Position numbers and translations under genes: made by a program. A stretch of 64,000 nt of DNA, from contig OX465102.1 of the NCBI GenBank assembly GCA_949987565.1, positions 25,543,691-25,607,690 of the forward strand, in the 5' to 3' direction. Below the pieces are notes generated by a model. That model was not told the DNA's origin. It made no database searches and saw only the letters and a list, made by a program, of their open reading frames with translations. This document shows, one piece after another, positions 43,514 through 55,479 of this stretch (the stretch's first letter is position 1; each line of letters opens with the position of its first letter). The DNA comes from Luidia sarsii (taxonomy: Eukaryota; Echinodermata; Asteroidea; Paxillosida; Luidiidae).

Positions 43514-46021
43514 TAATTTGAAAATGCATGCTTTACCTCAGTTTCTTCTTCATTTAATTAACTGTAGGCCTGGTTTTTATTCTTGTTATTCTGGCTGGTT
43601 TTTTACCATACAAAAATCCTAAATATTATTCTTCTCCTGTTTTACTCTGCATTGTACATATCCATATTTGCATTTGTTTTCAAACATGCAAAACCAAAAA
43701 GCCATTTTTTGGTTTCATGCTTATTAGCCTATGTGTGACAAGTAAAATATTATTGTTATACACGCATTGCCATGCTGTATAATACCTGTACCCAACTAGT
43801 GGCTAAGGACTCTTATTCGTCCTCGTATTTAATACCTATTCCCATTGAAAATTAGTCGGCAATGATTAAAAGATAATTAAGTTTCGTGTCAGTGAAAATA
43901 CTAATACGATACAGAATCTCACCCCATAATTTAAGAGTTTTTTCCCCTAGAATAATGATCTGATATCTGGACGTTACCACATTGTTGGCCTTATAATACA
44001 TGCATGCTACATTCAAGCACAAGAATTGTAGGCGGTACTGAAAAAACGGAAGGATTTCTGATGACTTTCCATAGTACTTGACTGTGACCTGCAGTACAGA
44101 TTATGTCTATACGCTGTAATTTCTTGACCAAGTTGGTGAGTGCATGTAGTTCAAAAACATCCGGTGTTCAAGGCCTATGTCTGTCATACATGACATACCT
44201 CCATCCCCCCCTTATCGCGACGGTACTTTGCTCAAGTCAAAAACAACTCTGTATTCATTATCCGTCGATGGCCGCCCCAGAGGCGAAATAACAACGATAA
44301 TGTGAAGCTGGCCCGCCGATGTAATGGGCACACGAACACAGCAAGGTCTCACTCGATGACGGCTGTGTCACGGCCGGGCTTAGAGTTAAATGACAGTTTC
44401 TGAGATAGAGCGGGTGTACTGCATGCTTTAGCACTGCGCGTGAGAAGTATGTGGACGAGAGGGCGGTTATCAGCGGACCTATTGGTAGATGGGAATCTTA
44501 TAGCGGGTACCAAGCTCATCTGTAGCCGTGGTAGTGGCGACACCGAACATTTTTGTTTGTTTAGAGAATCGCATCGGGTACGGGAGTTATCATTCTAAAC
44601 TGCCTCCTCCCTCTGTTCCAATATCATTCGGTTCAGTTGGAACGGCTTATATACCTGGTCGTGCTCGTCTGACTGACCGCATCTCCGTTGCTCCGCACGC
44701 AGGTCTGGGCCCCGCCACGCAATCCGGAGCACCGCAGCTGTCTTGGGTCTGAATTGACGGGACCGACTGCAGGTAAGGCTTTGTGCCAACCGCGGCCTAA
44801 ATAATCATAACCTCCCTCGGTATACAGGCCTATAGTGTTTCTGTATTATTGCATCACGTCTTGCCGAATGTATCACCACCCGCTGCTGGGGCATGGCTGT
44901 TTATGATTGACGTAACAACACTTTTTGAGTAGTCGGAACGTCCGGGAGCAGTGACTTCAAGAATGTAGCCACTACTGGCTAACTGCACAAGGAATAACGA
45001 ATAATTCTATATTCGGGTATATGTACTTCTAGCTTGCACAGAGTATATACCGGTGAGAGTCTGTGCTGGTCTGGGAGGTTCCCTTGGTTAGTTTGTTAAT
45101 CAGCATCCTTCGACACAAGATATAACACAAGGAAAGGGAATCAGATGGGGAGCAGCTGAAAGGCATCAAAGATAATAGCTTTATTGAAATGATTACTTCA
45201 TCTGTAAAACGCTTGGGTGCCTTGCAAAAGGGCAAAAGAAGGTCACTAAGGTAATTTTTTCTAAATGACCCCCTATATTCTATTTGAAATTCGTACGCGT
45301 TTCAATCCTATCGTCATTCCATGATGACATAATGATGACATAAAAACTTCAAGTACAAAACCATCAATCGGACCAGACGGAATTTATTCCCAGCAGAAGG
45401 GAATCAAGTGATTTCAGCGTCTGAACGCACTTTGCCCTTTTTGACGGGCACCCGACGAATTGAACATCTGTAATTGAACATCTGTAATTTAGCTTGTACA
45501 GATGTTTGAAAGATTTCGAACACCAAGCAGGGCTTGGTACGAATTGTCACACTGGGGCCAATGCCTCCGATGCCCCCTTTTAGAGTTGTCTAGGCCCATG
45601 CACCGAAACAGATCCGTTGCCTTTGCCCTGACCTATAGACACCCTATAAAATATGAATAGAAAAAAGCATCCGGGTGGAACATTTGCCGTGAAACCATGC
45701 ATTTCGTGGATGGTGTGTGGCTCCGAAGAGAGCCGGTAACTCCGGATTTACCAGCTCTTTTTTTTCATAGCTACACTCCACCTCGGAAGGGACGACTTGC
45801 ATGGTAGCATCGCGCATCTTTCCACGTTGTGCTTCTGTAATGCAATCCTTTCTCCCCCAAAACAGCATCTGCTCACATGCATGTGTGTTTAAGACTCGCC
45901 TGTAGCCTGCGTGCATAGTCGGCTTAGATTGACCTTTGTGCGCTCAATCGTTGGAAGCCATTCCCACCTCGCCTTTAATTGACGGTATCTGTGGTCACTT
46001 ACATGTTGTTGTTTTTAGAAA
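43514..46021. other. Unassigned DNA
   Basis: A long stretch without recognisable gene or repeat ends. AT-rich to 44050, more mixed after. Short frames only. Confidence 0.35.
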
Positions 46022-46108
46022 CAAAATGGCAATGGGACTTGAACCCGAGACATCTTACTTAACGTAGGGCCTACCAGCGCTCGTTCCACTTCAGGAGCTG
46101 CCCAGACC
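46022..46108 (-). mobile_element. tRNA-derived SINE head
   Basis: On the minus strand AGCTCCTGAAGTGG (A box, 46088-46101) and GGGTTCAAGTCCC (B box, 46034-46046) are spaced as in a tRNA. Confidence 0.6.
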
Positions 46109-46327
46109 TTGTAGATGGTTGCCTTCCCAAATACCCAACTATAGTCTTTTGCCGGGGTGAGGGCGCCAGTCAGAAGCAATTCAACCATTAACTGCCGTAT
46201 ATCTCCAGGGATCACTTCTCGTTTTCATTCAGACGCAAACAACCCAGTTATTGTTGCACACCCGGCTACAACAGTTAGGGGATTGCACGAAGTGAATGCA
46301 GAGTAAATGATGCGTCTTTTCAGAAGT

Positions 46328-46395
46328 TTCAAAAGTTAGAGGGCCTGACGTTTCGATCCATAGCAGGACCTTTGACAAGAGGTCCTTGCTATAGG
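46328..46395. mobile_element. Short Penelope family-1 tail
   Basis: GTTAGAGGGCCTGACGTTTC, GATCCATAGCAGGACC, then an inverted stub AGAGGTCCTTGCTATAGGA. Another head-to-head trace. Confidence 0.6.
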
Positions 46396-47462
46396 AAGTG
46401 TTACTGCAGCAATACTACGACGCGATACAAACGCTGTAGAATGCCCAACCGAGGTCAAGCATGAAGGTCAAGAGCCACGCTATGGGTTCCCCCGTTGTTC
46501 GCAAAAATAAAATGTTAGAAGACCTGATGTTTTGATTGTCAACGGTTCCTGTCAGGAAAACACCTCGATGCGCCTCTTACTTTGTTTCTGATTCGTATAG
46601 ATCTTCTCATTCAAGCAAGCAAGCAAGCAGCGCATGGAATTGTTGCTTTTGGTTGTTCTTTTGATTTTGCATTTTTTTTTTTTTTTGGGGGGGGGGGAGT
46701 TGAATTGGTGAACTGCCCTTTCGGCCACTCAAAATGTCCTTGACCAAAAAAAGGGTCCAGTAGGCCTAATGTGCGTCGATGAGACGGAGCAGGGCCGTGT
46801 ATCGATTGGAAGGATGCGCCGAGGTATTGGTCACGTCCCCTCCTCCATTTGCAGAGCACTTGGATCTGAAGGGTGTGCAAAAAGCACGCCTATATTATAC
46901 TCTGCACTCGACACGGTGCTCCCTGCACGGTGCGCACGAGATGCTGTATTCCGTAACAATGCATCGCACTCATTAAAATGTGCGCGATGTCCAATTTTGA
47001 CACTCGCCGGCACACCGAGATGCAGAATGCGGAAAGTAACACTCGAGACAGACAGACGGACGGACGGACAGACCAGTGATGGCGTGGGGGAACCTAGAGT
47101 ACGCAATATTGATTGCGATATGTATCGAGGTTTGCTGGTTGACGGGATCGGAAACGTCGACTCCTAATCATCATATGCTTTCTAGAGCGGGCGTCGCCAA
47201 GCACATACCGGTCGAGTTGGTCGATATAGTTTAGTTGGAGCGAGTGTTGTGTATATATACTAGCGATCAATCAAAGATGATATGCATGTCTCATGATGTG
47301 GGTCGGTGAGACTGAAATGCAATTCGATGTAATTCAATAAGGAGCTTCCCCCTGTGTTTTTTTTTTATTTGGGCAGGCGGACGGCTAGAGAACTGATGTT
47401 AATAATAATAATAATACCGCGCTGTGAAAACGAGCCGGGTTTGGGCGAGGAATACAAGTGTA
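46396..47462. other. Unassigned DNA
   Basis: Contains (AAGC)n at 46613-46628, poly-T/poly-G at 46672-46700, (GACG/GACA)n at 47048-47072 and (AAT)n at 47400-47416. Overlapping frames at 46770-47170 are unconvincing. Confidence 0.35.
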
Positions 47463-47699
47463 TGTGACCCGGCACAGCATAATGAGAAATAACCCCACTT
47501 TTTAGATTTTTAGATTTTCTAATGATGTGAAAGAGTATACCATTAGCTTTCAAATGACAGGCCTATCAAAATATCCTCTAATACTTAAAATTTTCGAAAC
47601 TAAAAAAAAGAAAAAAGATTTGTAATCGAATTGTGAAGATACTTTAACTTTAAAAAGTGTTTTGGTGGGATATTCCTCATGTCGTTGTGCCTGGTCACA
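47463..47699. mobile_element. 237-bp MITE (TGTGACCCGGCAC ends)
   Basis: Starts TGTGACCCGGCACAGCATAA and ends with the inverted type GTTGTGCCTGGTCACA. TA flanks both sides. Other copies: 55525-55776 and 63858 onward. The interior repeats TTTTTAGATTTTTAGATTTT and AAAGAGTATACCATTAGC. Confidence 0.75.
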
Positions 47700-47754
47700 T
47701 ATGGGTGTTATATTTGAGCGCAATACTTTCCAAAGCTAGAACCACGAGAACAGC

Positions 47755-48045
47755 AGCAAGGCCAGCCATAGCAGCAGCAGCAGCAGCATCAACGGCGGCA
47801 GTATAGCAGCGGCAGTAATTACAGCAACAATATTAACAACCGCAACCACCATAGCAGCAACAACAATAGCAACAACCACCACAGATGTGGTATGATTTAC
47901 ATCACCAACCACCACCCATAGCAACAGCACACAACAGCACACACCCAGCATCGGCAGTAACAGCGACAGCAATGCCAACAGCAGCAACAGCATCAATGCC
48001 CATAGTATAACAACACGAGCAGCAACAGCAGCAACACCCTCCACC
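47755..48045 (+). repeat. Imperfect (CAG/CAA)n trinucleotide repeat
   Basis: Interrupted GCAGCAGCA and ACAACA/ACCACC units. Open frames on the minus strand (Val/Leu/Cys-rich) are artefacts. Confidence 0.8.
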
Positions 48046-48091
48046 ACCAACACATTTTTCAAAGGGTCTCTGCAATAAACATGTTATCACA

Positions 48092-48440
48092 TAAAGGGAT
48101 AACGCAACATTGGTCGAGGTCAAAGAATAGCATCCATTACGTTGTCTGACCCAACGTATGCATGAAATAGCACACCCGTGAACATTTCAGCTCAATCCGA
48201 CAACCGAGTCTCCAGAAAATAGTGAAAACCGCTTCATTTGTTTCGCGAAAATGCAGCATTCAACGAATTGTTCCGAAAAATCGTTTAGATCTAGGGGGGG
48301 GGGATGTAAACTATTTCTTTACTCTTTTCTCCAAAAATACTGCATTTTAGACAAAAACATTTTAGTGCGAGGTTTCTACTATAATCATGTACATCTGTGA
48401 ACATTTCTGTTTTTTCGATCTTACCAATGCTGTGTAGAGG
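48092..48440. mobile_element. TTAA-family MITE, diverged
   Basis: AAAGGGATAACGCAACATTGG through CAATGCTGTGTAGAGGCTTTG. Closest to the host copy at 60419-61218. The flanks no longer show intact TTAA. Confidence 0.65.
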
Positions 48441-49267
48441 CTTTGAAAAAAACCCACCATACCAGGTTGTGCAATCTAGGCCCACACAGAGACCTGGAGA
48501 AGAAACATTTTACAAACAGCCCACTCATTACACTTGAATGACTGAACAAGCACGGGTATTATTGAGTTAAATCTTCGTAATACATCTACAAAATGCTGTG
48601 TACCCACGGGATACCGTATAACTCGATCTCCCTGTACGTGTATACACACGTGCATGTGACTATCCCATTGGTATTTGCAGTGGCGTGTAAGTATATATAC
48701 CCACCGACTTCTCGACTAAAATGTAGCGGTCATGCACACAAACTGACGTCTTGTAGACAAGACCTTTAGACATCGGCGACCATTACCTTGGAAGGAGTTA
48801 TGGTAGGAGGCAGTGCAACCAAGGAACATCCGGGACAAATCAATCCACTTCCAATCGGTTCCCTTTCTAGCAAATATGTTTCTTTCTAGCTTGGTCAATA
48901 TGCGTCATGCGATTGCATTGAGATCACTTGTGGACGGAATACCAGAGGTTCGGCAGAGGGAGGTGACTGGGGTTCGGTTAACTCCTTAGAGAGGGTTTCG
49001 AAAGCTTCAAGCCAAACAGCCACTGGTGCAGCAGCCTTGTGTGTAGAGTGCATTCTACTGGCTTCCCCTGGGTCAGACTCGGTCAGCTCCGTGTACCTCT
49101 GAACCCATTACATACCCCGTATATACCTACAATGTATATTAGCCAGCGCGAAAGCAGGGTCACTTTTACGTATAACCTGGGTTTGCACGTGGTGTGGTTG
49201 AATGAATGTACACCATGTTGTAGAGATGGGGCCGTCTCCATTTTTGGAAGCCTTTTATGAAGACATT
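48441..49267. other. Unassigned DNA
   Basis: No gene recognised. Confidence 0.35.
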
Positions 49268-49508
49268 GGCCCTTTTCCAAACCCGGCTTAGTCTTCGGCT
49301 CCGCATTTGTCTCTGTTATTCAAAAGCTGAAAAAACAGGTTGGAGTTCTTTGTTAAAGTCGTAACTTTGCACTCCTTTTCAAAACGCAGTATAACATTCA
49401 AACCAAAGCCAAATGTCTTCCAATTTCAACCCTTGTATTTAAAAATGGATGTAAGAAATGGAGACAAAGTCGGAGCCTGAGCCTAAGCCGTGCTTAGGGC
49501 CCCCAAAC
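49268..49508. mobile_element. ~240-bp MITE with long inverted ends
   Basis: GGCCCTTTTCCAAACCCGGC and CTTCGGCTCCGCATTTGTCT at the left are mirrored at the right by AGACAAAGTCGGAGCCTGAG and GCCGTGCTTAGGGCCC. No clear target duplication. Confidence 0.65.
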
Positions 49509-49587
49509 TTATGGGCTCGGGCTCGGGCTCGGGCTTTGTCTTGGTGTTGGACCAGTGTTCTCGGCTAACACTATAGTCTATAAAGAG

Positions 49588-49636
49588 GGTTATATCAAGG
49601 AGGTATTAGGCTCGCCTAATACCTCCTTGGTTATAT
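49588..49636. mobile_element. 33-bp palindromic insertion with 8-bp direct flanks
   Basis: CAAGGAGGTATTAGGC, TC and GCCTAATACCTCCTT (49596-49628) form an almost perfect hairpin. GGTTATAT stands directly on both sides (49588-49595 and 49629-49636). A related hairpin sits at 6796-6838. A micro-insertion with a target duplication is inferred. Confidence 0.55.
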
Positions 49637-50926
49637 AGTGCTTGGGTTTGGGTTAGGGCTCGGTTAGTCTCGGGACCGATCGGGCAAGGTTATACGGATG
49701 ATCATAGCCTCGGGTTTCGGTCCTGGCACAGTCGGATTTTCCTTGCTCTCCAACCAAAATTTGAAAAGAAAATTGCCGGCACTGTGTAAATATCACACGT
49801 TTTCCTGAAGTGTAAGTGATATATAAAACGGAAAAAACTCTCAGAAGAAAAAGTTCACTCGTTTCATCACTTCTCTTCCTGGAACATATATATATATATA
49901 TATGACTGTTCCATTCGAGGAGCTGTGTCACAATCTCAGCGCACATTTTCCATCAGCGGTTCCCAGACACGATGCAATCACATACTAGGCCAGCGCAGCT
50001 ATTTCCAGCGCTAATGCAAGGGGATTTTCTTCCCCTGCCCAGAATTTCGATCCCCAAATCTCGTCCCGAATATCTCGTTTAGATCTTGGCCGTTTTCATT
50101 AAACCGGACGCCTTGCCGAACGAGTCCCTCAGTCGCCTAAAATTACCCGTCCCGCTAAAACCCCCAGCCTTGCCCCCGAAAATGAGTTTGCTCGTGCGAA
50201 ATCCTTCGACGCATAAATATAGGCCTAGTCGTTTTTTTCCCCCGGATTGTAAAATTTCGCACGCGGCGCGTTTATATCACACCGGTGATTCCACGCACTT
50301 GTTCCGGTCTAAGGCGACTGACCCACGCCTAGCATCGGGTTTCCTGACCCGAAAGTGGGTCAACCACTGATCACCCTGGACACCAAAAAAAAAAAAAAAA
50401 TCATAAACACCACCCATGTGCCGCCGATGAAGTATTTGCCACAAAGAGTTATGACAACTGATGAAAGCGACCTTTAACTCCGAATTAACCACTCGAAAAA
50501 AAAATAGACGACCCGATGACAGCAGGATCTGCCAGGATCGAAACGTCGACATTTGTGAGGTTTTACGTAGTGGATAATTATCATTATTATTATCTTTTGC
50601 ACTGTACATTTTGGTTTGGGAATCGAAATCAATGCCTTACCCTTTGACCTCTGGTGAAGACATCAGAATGGGAGGTTGCTGAACAAAGGATCATTAAATG
50701 CCGCAGCTGTAATTAAGTGGGGACTTCACAGGGACTGTGGTTTTCTGACTCACTTACAGATTTGATGCTTCAATCACTTTTTGTTCCTGTTTATTGGTCT
50801 CATCTTTACGATCTTGTGCTGTAAATAGAATGTACTTTTTAGCACGCAATAATGAAATGTATTTCACAATACCAAGTGACAGTAAGCAATATCATAATCA
50901 AGCCTGTACTTAGATACTCCCCTTCG
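49637..50926. other. Unassigned DNA
   Basis: (TA)n at 49888-49903. A GATCTGCCAGGATCGAAACG block at 50526 resembles the Penelope hairpin core. No gene recognised. Confidence 0.35.
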
Positions 50927-50968
50927 GTGCATCTGATGAAGAAGTTGTTGCTATGCAAGTTTATGCAC
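50927..50968 (+). other. Hammerhead-ribozyme-like motif
   Basis: GTGCAT, CTGATGA, AGAAGTTGTTGCT, ATGCAAG, TTTATGCAC. The outer GTGCAT/ATGCAC can pair over 6 bp. The GAAA box is lost (CAAG), so this copy is probably dead. Confidence 0.3.
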
Positions 50969-51458
50969 TCGTTCCAATTAGTTACGGTAGTCTTTAAGTG
51001 ATATCCTTATTGTGTTTATCATTCCGAAGACTTCTGTTAACCCCAGCGACAAGCCAGAACGATTGTTTTCCATGACTGAGTAAATGGGTTCATTGTGCAA
51101 AGGCACACCGCACAAGCAATTGACGCCACTATTTCCCCATCTTTGTACTCGATCCCCCCTACCCAGTATTCACTGCCTGATCATGGGCGAGGAGAATGGT
51201 AAACCCTGGGAACAGGTAGAGCCAAGAGTGTTACTACGGTGGCCGCCACCTGCCAAAAGAGCTTCAAAGCAAGTTCAGTGGTCGATTGAACTCTCGCTTT
51301 TTCACCATCAACCACTCTTTTAAACGTCTCTCCCATAACACGGAACTCTTACATCTTCTTAGTAACCAGACCAATGCAACGTGCAAACAAGCCTGTGACA
51401 ATTGTGAAATACATGTACTCAACTTACAAAATAACATCCTTTACAATTTTGTCATAAA
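50969..51458. other. Unassigned DNA
   Basis: No gene recognised. Confidence 0.35.
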
Positions 51459-51565
51459 GTGATGTACAAAAACGTTGTCAAATGCTTACTGACTTCAATG
51501 AGCAAAAGGAAAACCTAAAAAAAAACAAAAAAAAAAACGAGTCGCTGACATTTTGCAGAATAACT
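51459..51565. mobile_element. Diverged Penelope family-1 tail
   Basis: GTGATGTACAAAAACGTTGTC, CTTACTGACTTCAATGAGC, then GAGTCGCTGACATTTTGCAG. The hairpin is lost. Confidence 0.5.
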
Positions 51566-52154
51566 TTATATTTTGTTATAAGCACCACTTTCTTTGGGAA
51601 CTCCAAGCCCAAATCCATAGGGAAAAAAATCACGTCCCATAATATTGGTCGATGATCAAATTACCATGGAAGGCGAAGTAGTTCTGTGCTGCGTTCTATT
51701 TTTTTGACAAAGCAGTACTCATTCCACTCCAACGTCCCCAATCGGAAGTTGTTCTCAACCCCTTGGCTCTTTCGTCCCGGAAATATTCGACACTTGCTCC
51801 TCTCCTTTGGCCGCGAATGTCACCGCGACACCGCTTTGCGCCGAGAGAGAAAAACAAATCCGTGTCGACAGAAACAGAGTGAAAGAGAAACCGATGTATC
51901 TAGATCAAGAGCCATCGTGCGTGGGCTTACGCGAAATGTTTCGCCCTTACGTTTCATTACCGCGGGAAATGTTTTTTGTTTTTATCATTATTCCTTGACG
52001 CACAGACACAGATCCAAAAGAGCAAGGAAAACAAAGTTCGGCTGTTTGCCGTCTCAGCAGAGGGCGCTGGAAGAGGAAGTGACTCTTCCAGGGTATGAGG
52101 TGTTTGGGATCCATTTTCTTCGCAATGAGTGTTACCGTATAATATTAAAGTGGA
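51566..52154. other. Unassigned DNA
   Basis: A 205-codon plus-strand frame (51686-52303) runs on into the Penelope tail at 52155 and has no domain. Not called. Confidence 0.3.
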
Positions 52155-52265
52155 CGTTTTGCGGTGACACCATGTTAAACATCTCCTTTTTTGAGGCGGA
52201 GTGTGGTTCGGTAAAAGAGCTCGTCACTCAACGTTTCGGCAAGTGCGTACCCTCCCCGCCGTCAG
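52155..52265. mobile_element. Diverged Penelope family-2 tail
   Basis: TTTTGCGGTGACACCATGTT, GAGTGTGGTTCGGTAAAAGA, CACTCAACGTTTCGGCAAGT. Matches the 9629 copy at lower identity. Confidence 0.6.
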
Positions 52266-52325
52266 GAAACTGCCGGATTCCAAACTATCATAGGTGCTTT
52301 TAAGCACTGATGTTGTGTAGGGGCT

Positions 52326-52637
52326 TTAAAAAGCCCCTACACAACATTGGTAAGATCGACAAACAGAAATATTCACAGATTTACATGAAACTTATATAGT
52401 TTGTAGATGGTTATGGTAGAAACCTCTAACTGAAATATTTCTGCCTAAAATGATGTATTTTGGGAGAAAAGAGTAAAAGAATTAGTTTACGTCTCACCGA
52501 GATCTAAACAATTTTTCGGAACAGTACGGCGTTGAATGCTGAAATTTTCACAGGTGTGCTATTTCATGCATATGTTGGATCCGACAACGTATGGATGCTA
52601 TTCTTTGACCTCGACCAATGTTGTGTAGGGGCTTTAA
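52326..52637. mobile_element. 304-bp MITE with TTAA target duplication
   Basis: Element 52330-52633 is flanked by TTAA at 52326-52329 and 52634-52637. Ends: AGCCCCTACACAACATTGG and CCAATGTTGTGTAGGGGCT. Immediately left (52306-52325) stands another inverted end (GTTGTGTAGGGGCT), so two ends lie back to back. Confidence 0.75.
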
Positions 52638-52920
52638 GTAGTACACCGGGTCTAACCAGTCGATTTCGGGCTTTCTCCGAAAGCCTCTCGACCAATCAGA
52701 AGGCCGCATTTGGCCCCGCGTGACCCCTCGTTAGCATAGAATCAGGAGCCGGGATCCCCCACGGGCAAACCCATCCGTACCCGACTGTTGCGTAACAGCA
52801 TCGTTCCTACGATCATAGCCTTTGTATCGGCACAATGACGGAACAGTGACGTAACTTTAACGAGTCATTGCGATTCCATTGCATAACGAAATCAACTGGT
52901 TAGACCCGGTGTATACTACT
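52637..52920. mobile_element. 284-bp MITE with AGTAGTACACCGGGTC ends
   Basis: The ends AGTAGTACACCGGGTCTAAC and GTTAGACCCGGTGTATACTA are inverted copies. It abuts the TTAA site of the previous element. A solo end lies at 53283-53316. Confidence 0.7.
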
Positions 52921-53282
52921 GTCTTCTTTTGGAGTTATTTTGCTCCTTTTTATTCCCTTACTTCATCAAACCATCGTCAAAAATCAATGATTACAGGTCT
53001 CAGTTACTTCAATTTATTGTGTACGTTAACTTAAAAGATTAATATAATTTCATAACAATACATATTTACAAGCGAAGTTTTAAAATAATTTGTAACGGAA
53101 AATGTAGTTGGTTCTCATTTGTCCAACACAATGCTTTCTTTTTTTCGTAAATATAATGAAAGATCTCTTTCTTTAACCTTTTCTTTTCTCTAAACAGAAA
53201 CTGTTTTAGGTTTTGTTTAAAGTTTTTTTACTATGTCAACCTCGCCTGGTTCTTGAAAATTACAGAACATAATTTTGCATGA
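52921..53282. other. Unassigned AT-rich DNA
   Basis: No gene recognised. Confidence 0.35.
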
Positions 53283-53316
53283 CGAAATCGACTGGTTATA
53301 CCCGGTGTATACTACT
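53283..53316. mobile_element. Solo inverted end of the 52637 MITE family
   Basis: CGAAATCGACTGGTTATACC and CGGTGTATACTACT match the right end of 52637-52920. No left partner. Confidence 0.6.
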
Positions 53317-54845
53317 TTCTTATTGAAATGTCGCCGGCCAACTGCAGCTCCAGTATATGAGGGGTGCGGTCGGGGTACAACGTTTCAACTCATCTCCGAC
53401 TCAACGCTTATATCCGTATTGCAGTCAAGGGCAATGCATCTAGATAGGCTAGGCAGCGCTTCGACGATGGTCAATGAAAATGAGAAACAATAATGGAGTA
53501 CTATAGCGCAAGAGATATAGAACTAGATCTAAGGCAAGAATCTAATGATGTTCAGTTAGACTGTGCTCGTCATTACGGCAGGTTTGGGGAGTCGCTAGAT
53601 GATGAGTATGGCCCCAAGGGCGACGATGGTTCTATAGGTTTTAACAACTTCTTGACTCCCAACTTGAGTTATTTACACTACTCTCTTTTTTAATGAAAGT
53701 CGCCAACACAAGGCCTCCAAAGGCCACTCAATGTGAGGGCTAAAAGAAAGGAAAACAGAAAACCACGAGCAAACCAGATCAGGAGGAAGAAAGATGAAAG
53801 TTTTTGATACGTTTGAATTGGGATAGGTTATAAGAAAGGGGGAAACAGGTTGCAGGCTGGGAATTCCATTGTGCGGCAGTGCGCGGGAAGAAGCTAGAGG
53901 AATCTATAGTATTAGCCTTAGGAACCATAACTGCATTTTATCGGTGCATATATACGTAATGAGAAGCGCGTGGTACGCGTGAAAGGGACGATCTTGGGGA
54001 ACCAAGGCAGAAATGCCGTTGGAGCATCGTCCATGGTAGTATGGTACAGGTAGGCCTATTATGCGCTGGCAAAATAATTGCGCTTAGATTGTCGGAAAGC
54101 AATTTGGACTGGTCGTCTCGTGAGATGAGACAAAGGTTAGCAACCGCTGCAAACAACGCTCGAATGTCACAGATTGTCCAGAATTTGGAAGTTCCGGAAA
54201 TTGAGCACTTGACAAAAAATTGTATTCTCCACTTAACCCAGATACTATATATATACAAGTATATACACGCACGGTCAGATCCCGTAAGGGATCCTAAACG
54301 GAAATGAAAACAGGGCCAGCCTAACCAATGTCACCGTGTGCTATCCAGGATTCAATTAGATTCAATTCCCTGTAACTCGATCCAGGATTGAAAACCGAAA
54401 AGAGTATTTTTATTTTCCTATATAAGCAGTAAACAAATTGCAACAATAGATCCGCCTACAAAAAACATTGAGCACATTTGACAGAGTATATAATCACTGT
54501 ATGGAATGCGATAATCACATAATTATAGGCATTCTGTATAACGAATAGTTACATTTGTGTATGATACAACCCTTTGTTAGTTACAAGCTATCGTACAGTT
54601 ATGATTCGTGAATAATCTTGTGATCCACGGACCCATTTGACCCGAGGACAAGGTCAAAGAGCTGCATGCGTATAAGCACAAAGGATCTGCTTAATTAGCG
54701 GGAACACTCGCCACTGGTTTCATCGGAACACAATAGCATGGGCGCTTGGGTTGGCCTTGGTTTTATTAATGAAGGCTTGTTTGTGCTCACGCAGTTCTGG
54801 TGCTCATAGGAAATAACTAACTCTATGAAAATGGCCCCTGGGCTG
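53317..54845. other. Unassigned DNA
   Basis: No gene recognised. Short overlapping frames at 53940-54310 lack domains. Confidence 0.35.
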
Positions 54846-54996
54846 GGTTTCAGCAAGCCTAGATGTCATTCCCCCTATACGCATTGGGTAGCCCATCGTA
54901 ATGTTAATTGGGACATATGTTTTTTTGCGCATCGTTCATTGTCTTGCGTTGTATCGTAAGTTACGATGGGTTTGATGAAATCGACCACGGGTCTCT
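54846..54996 (+). mobile_element. ~150-bp MITE (TTTCACAAAGC family), diverged
   Basis: GGGTTTCAGCAAGCCTAGAT to GGGTTTGATGAAATCGACC, with GCGCATCGTTCATTGTCTTG inside. Confidence 0.6.
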
Positions 54997-55067
54997 ATGG
55001 GGGTTGCTATGCTCGGGGACCAGTCGCGTAACAACCTTCCGGGTACCAATTGTTTTCAGTCACCTAG

Positions 55068-55476
55068 GCTCCATTTCATAAAAGTTGGGAATAGGCCTAT
55101 TCTTATCTCGGACTTAGGAAGATTAATCATTCCAATAAGTCCAGGAAAATTGCTAACTATATAGGCACAATCCTAACTTCCTATTTCATAAAACAATTAA
55201 CTTAAGGAAGAATCCATTCCTATCTTTGAACTAAAATTATACCTAGGGTGATAAAAATGTTGCAAACTGCTTACTGACTAAAATTACCAAAATGACTAAA
55301 ATTACCAAAATCTTTAAATTTAGTGGGCCTGACGTTTCGATCCTAGCAGGACCTTCGAGAAAGGTCCTGCTAGAATCGAAACGTCAGGCCCACTAAATTT
55401 TAAAATTGTTCCTAAGTTATTTAGGAACAATTATTTAGGAATATTCGTAAGTCCTTTTGTTATGAAATAGAGCCCT
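55068..55476. mobile_element. MITE with GGCTCYATTTCATAA ends, interrupted by Penelope
   Basis: GGCTCCATTTCATAAAAGTT at the left mirrors TTTGTTATGAAATAGAGCC at the right. Family-1 Penelope tails (55243-55410) split it. Confidence 0.65.
55243..55410. mobile_element. Penelope family-1 tails, head-to-head palindrome
   Basis: TGTTGCAAACTGCTTACTGA leads to a palindrome (about 55315-55402). AAATTTAGTGGGCCTGACG and the GATCCTAGCAGGACCTT hairpin are mirrored around CGAG. One arm has a single change (TAGAATC). Confidence 0.75.
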
Positions 55477-55479
55477 TGT

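Noticed and set aside
47736..48123. Val/Leu/Cys-rich membrane-like frames
   Set aside because: Antisense of a CAG/CAA repeat; hydrophobicity is compositional.
51686..52303. 205-codon plus-strand frame
   Set aside because: Its last third is a Penelope family-2 tail; the rest has no domain.
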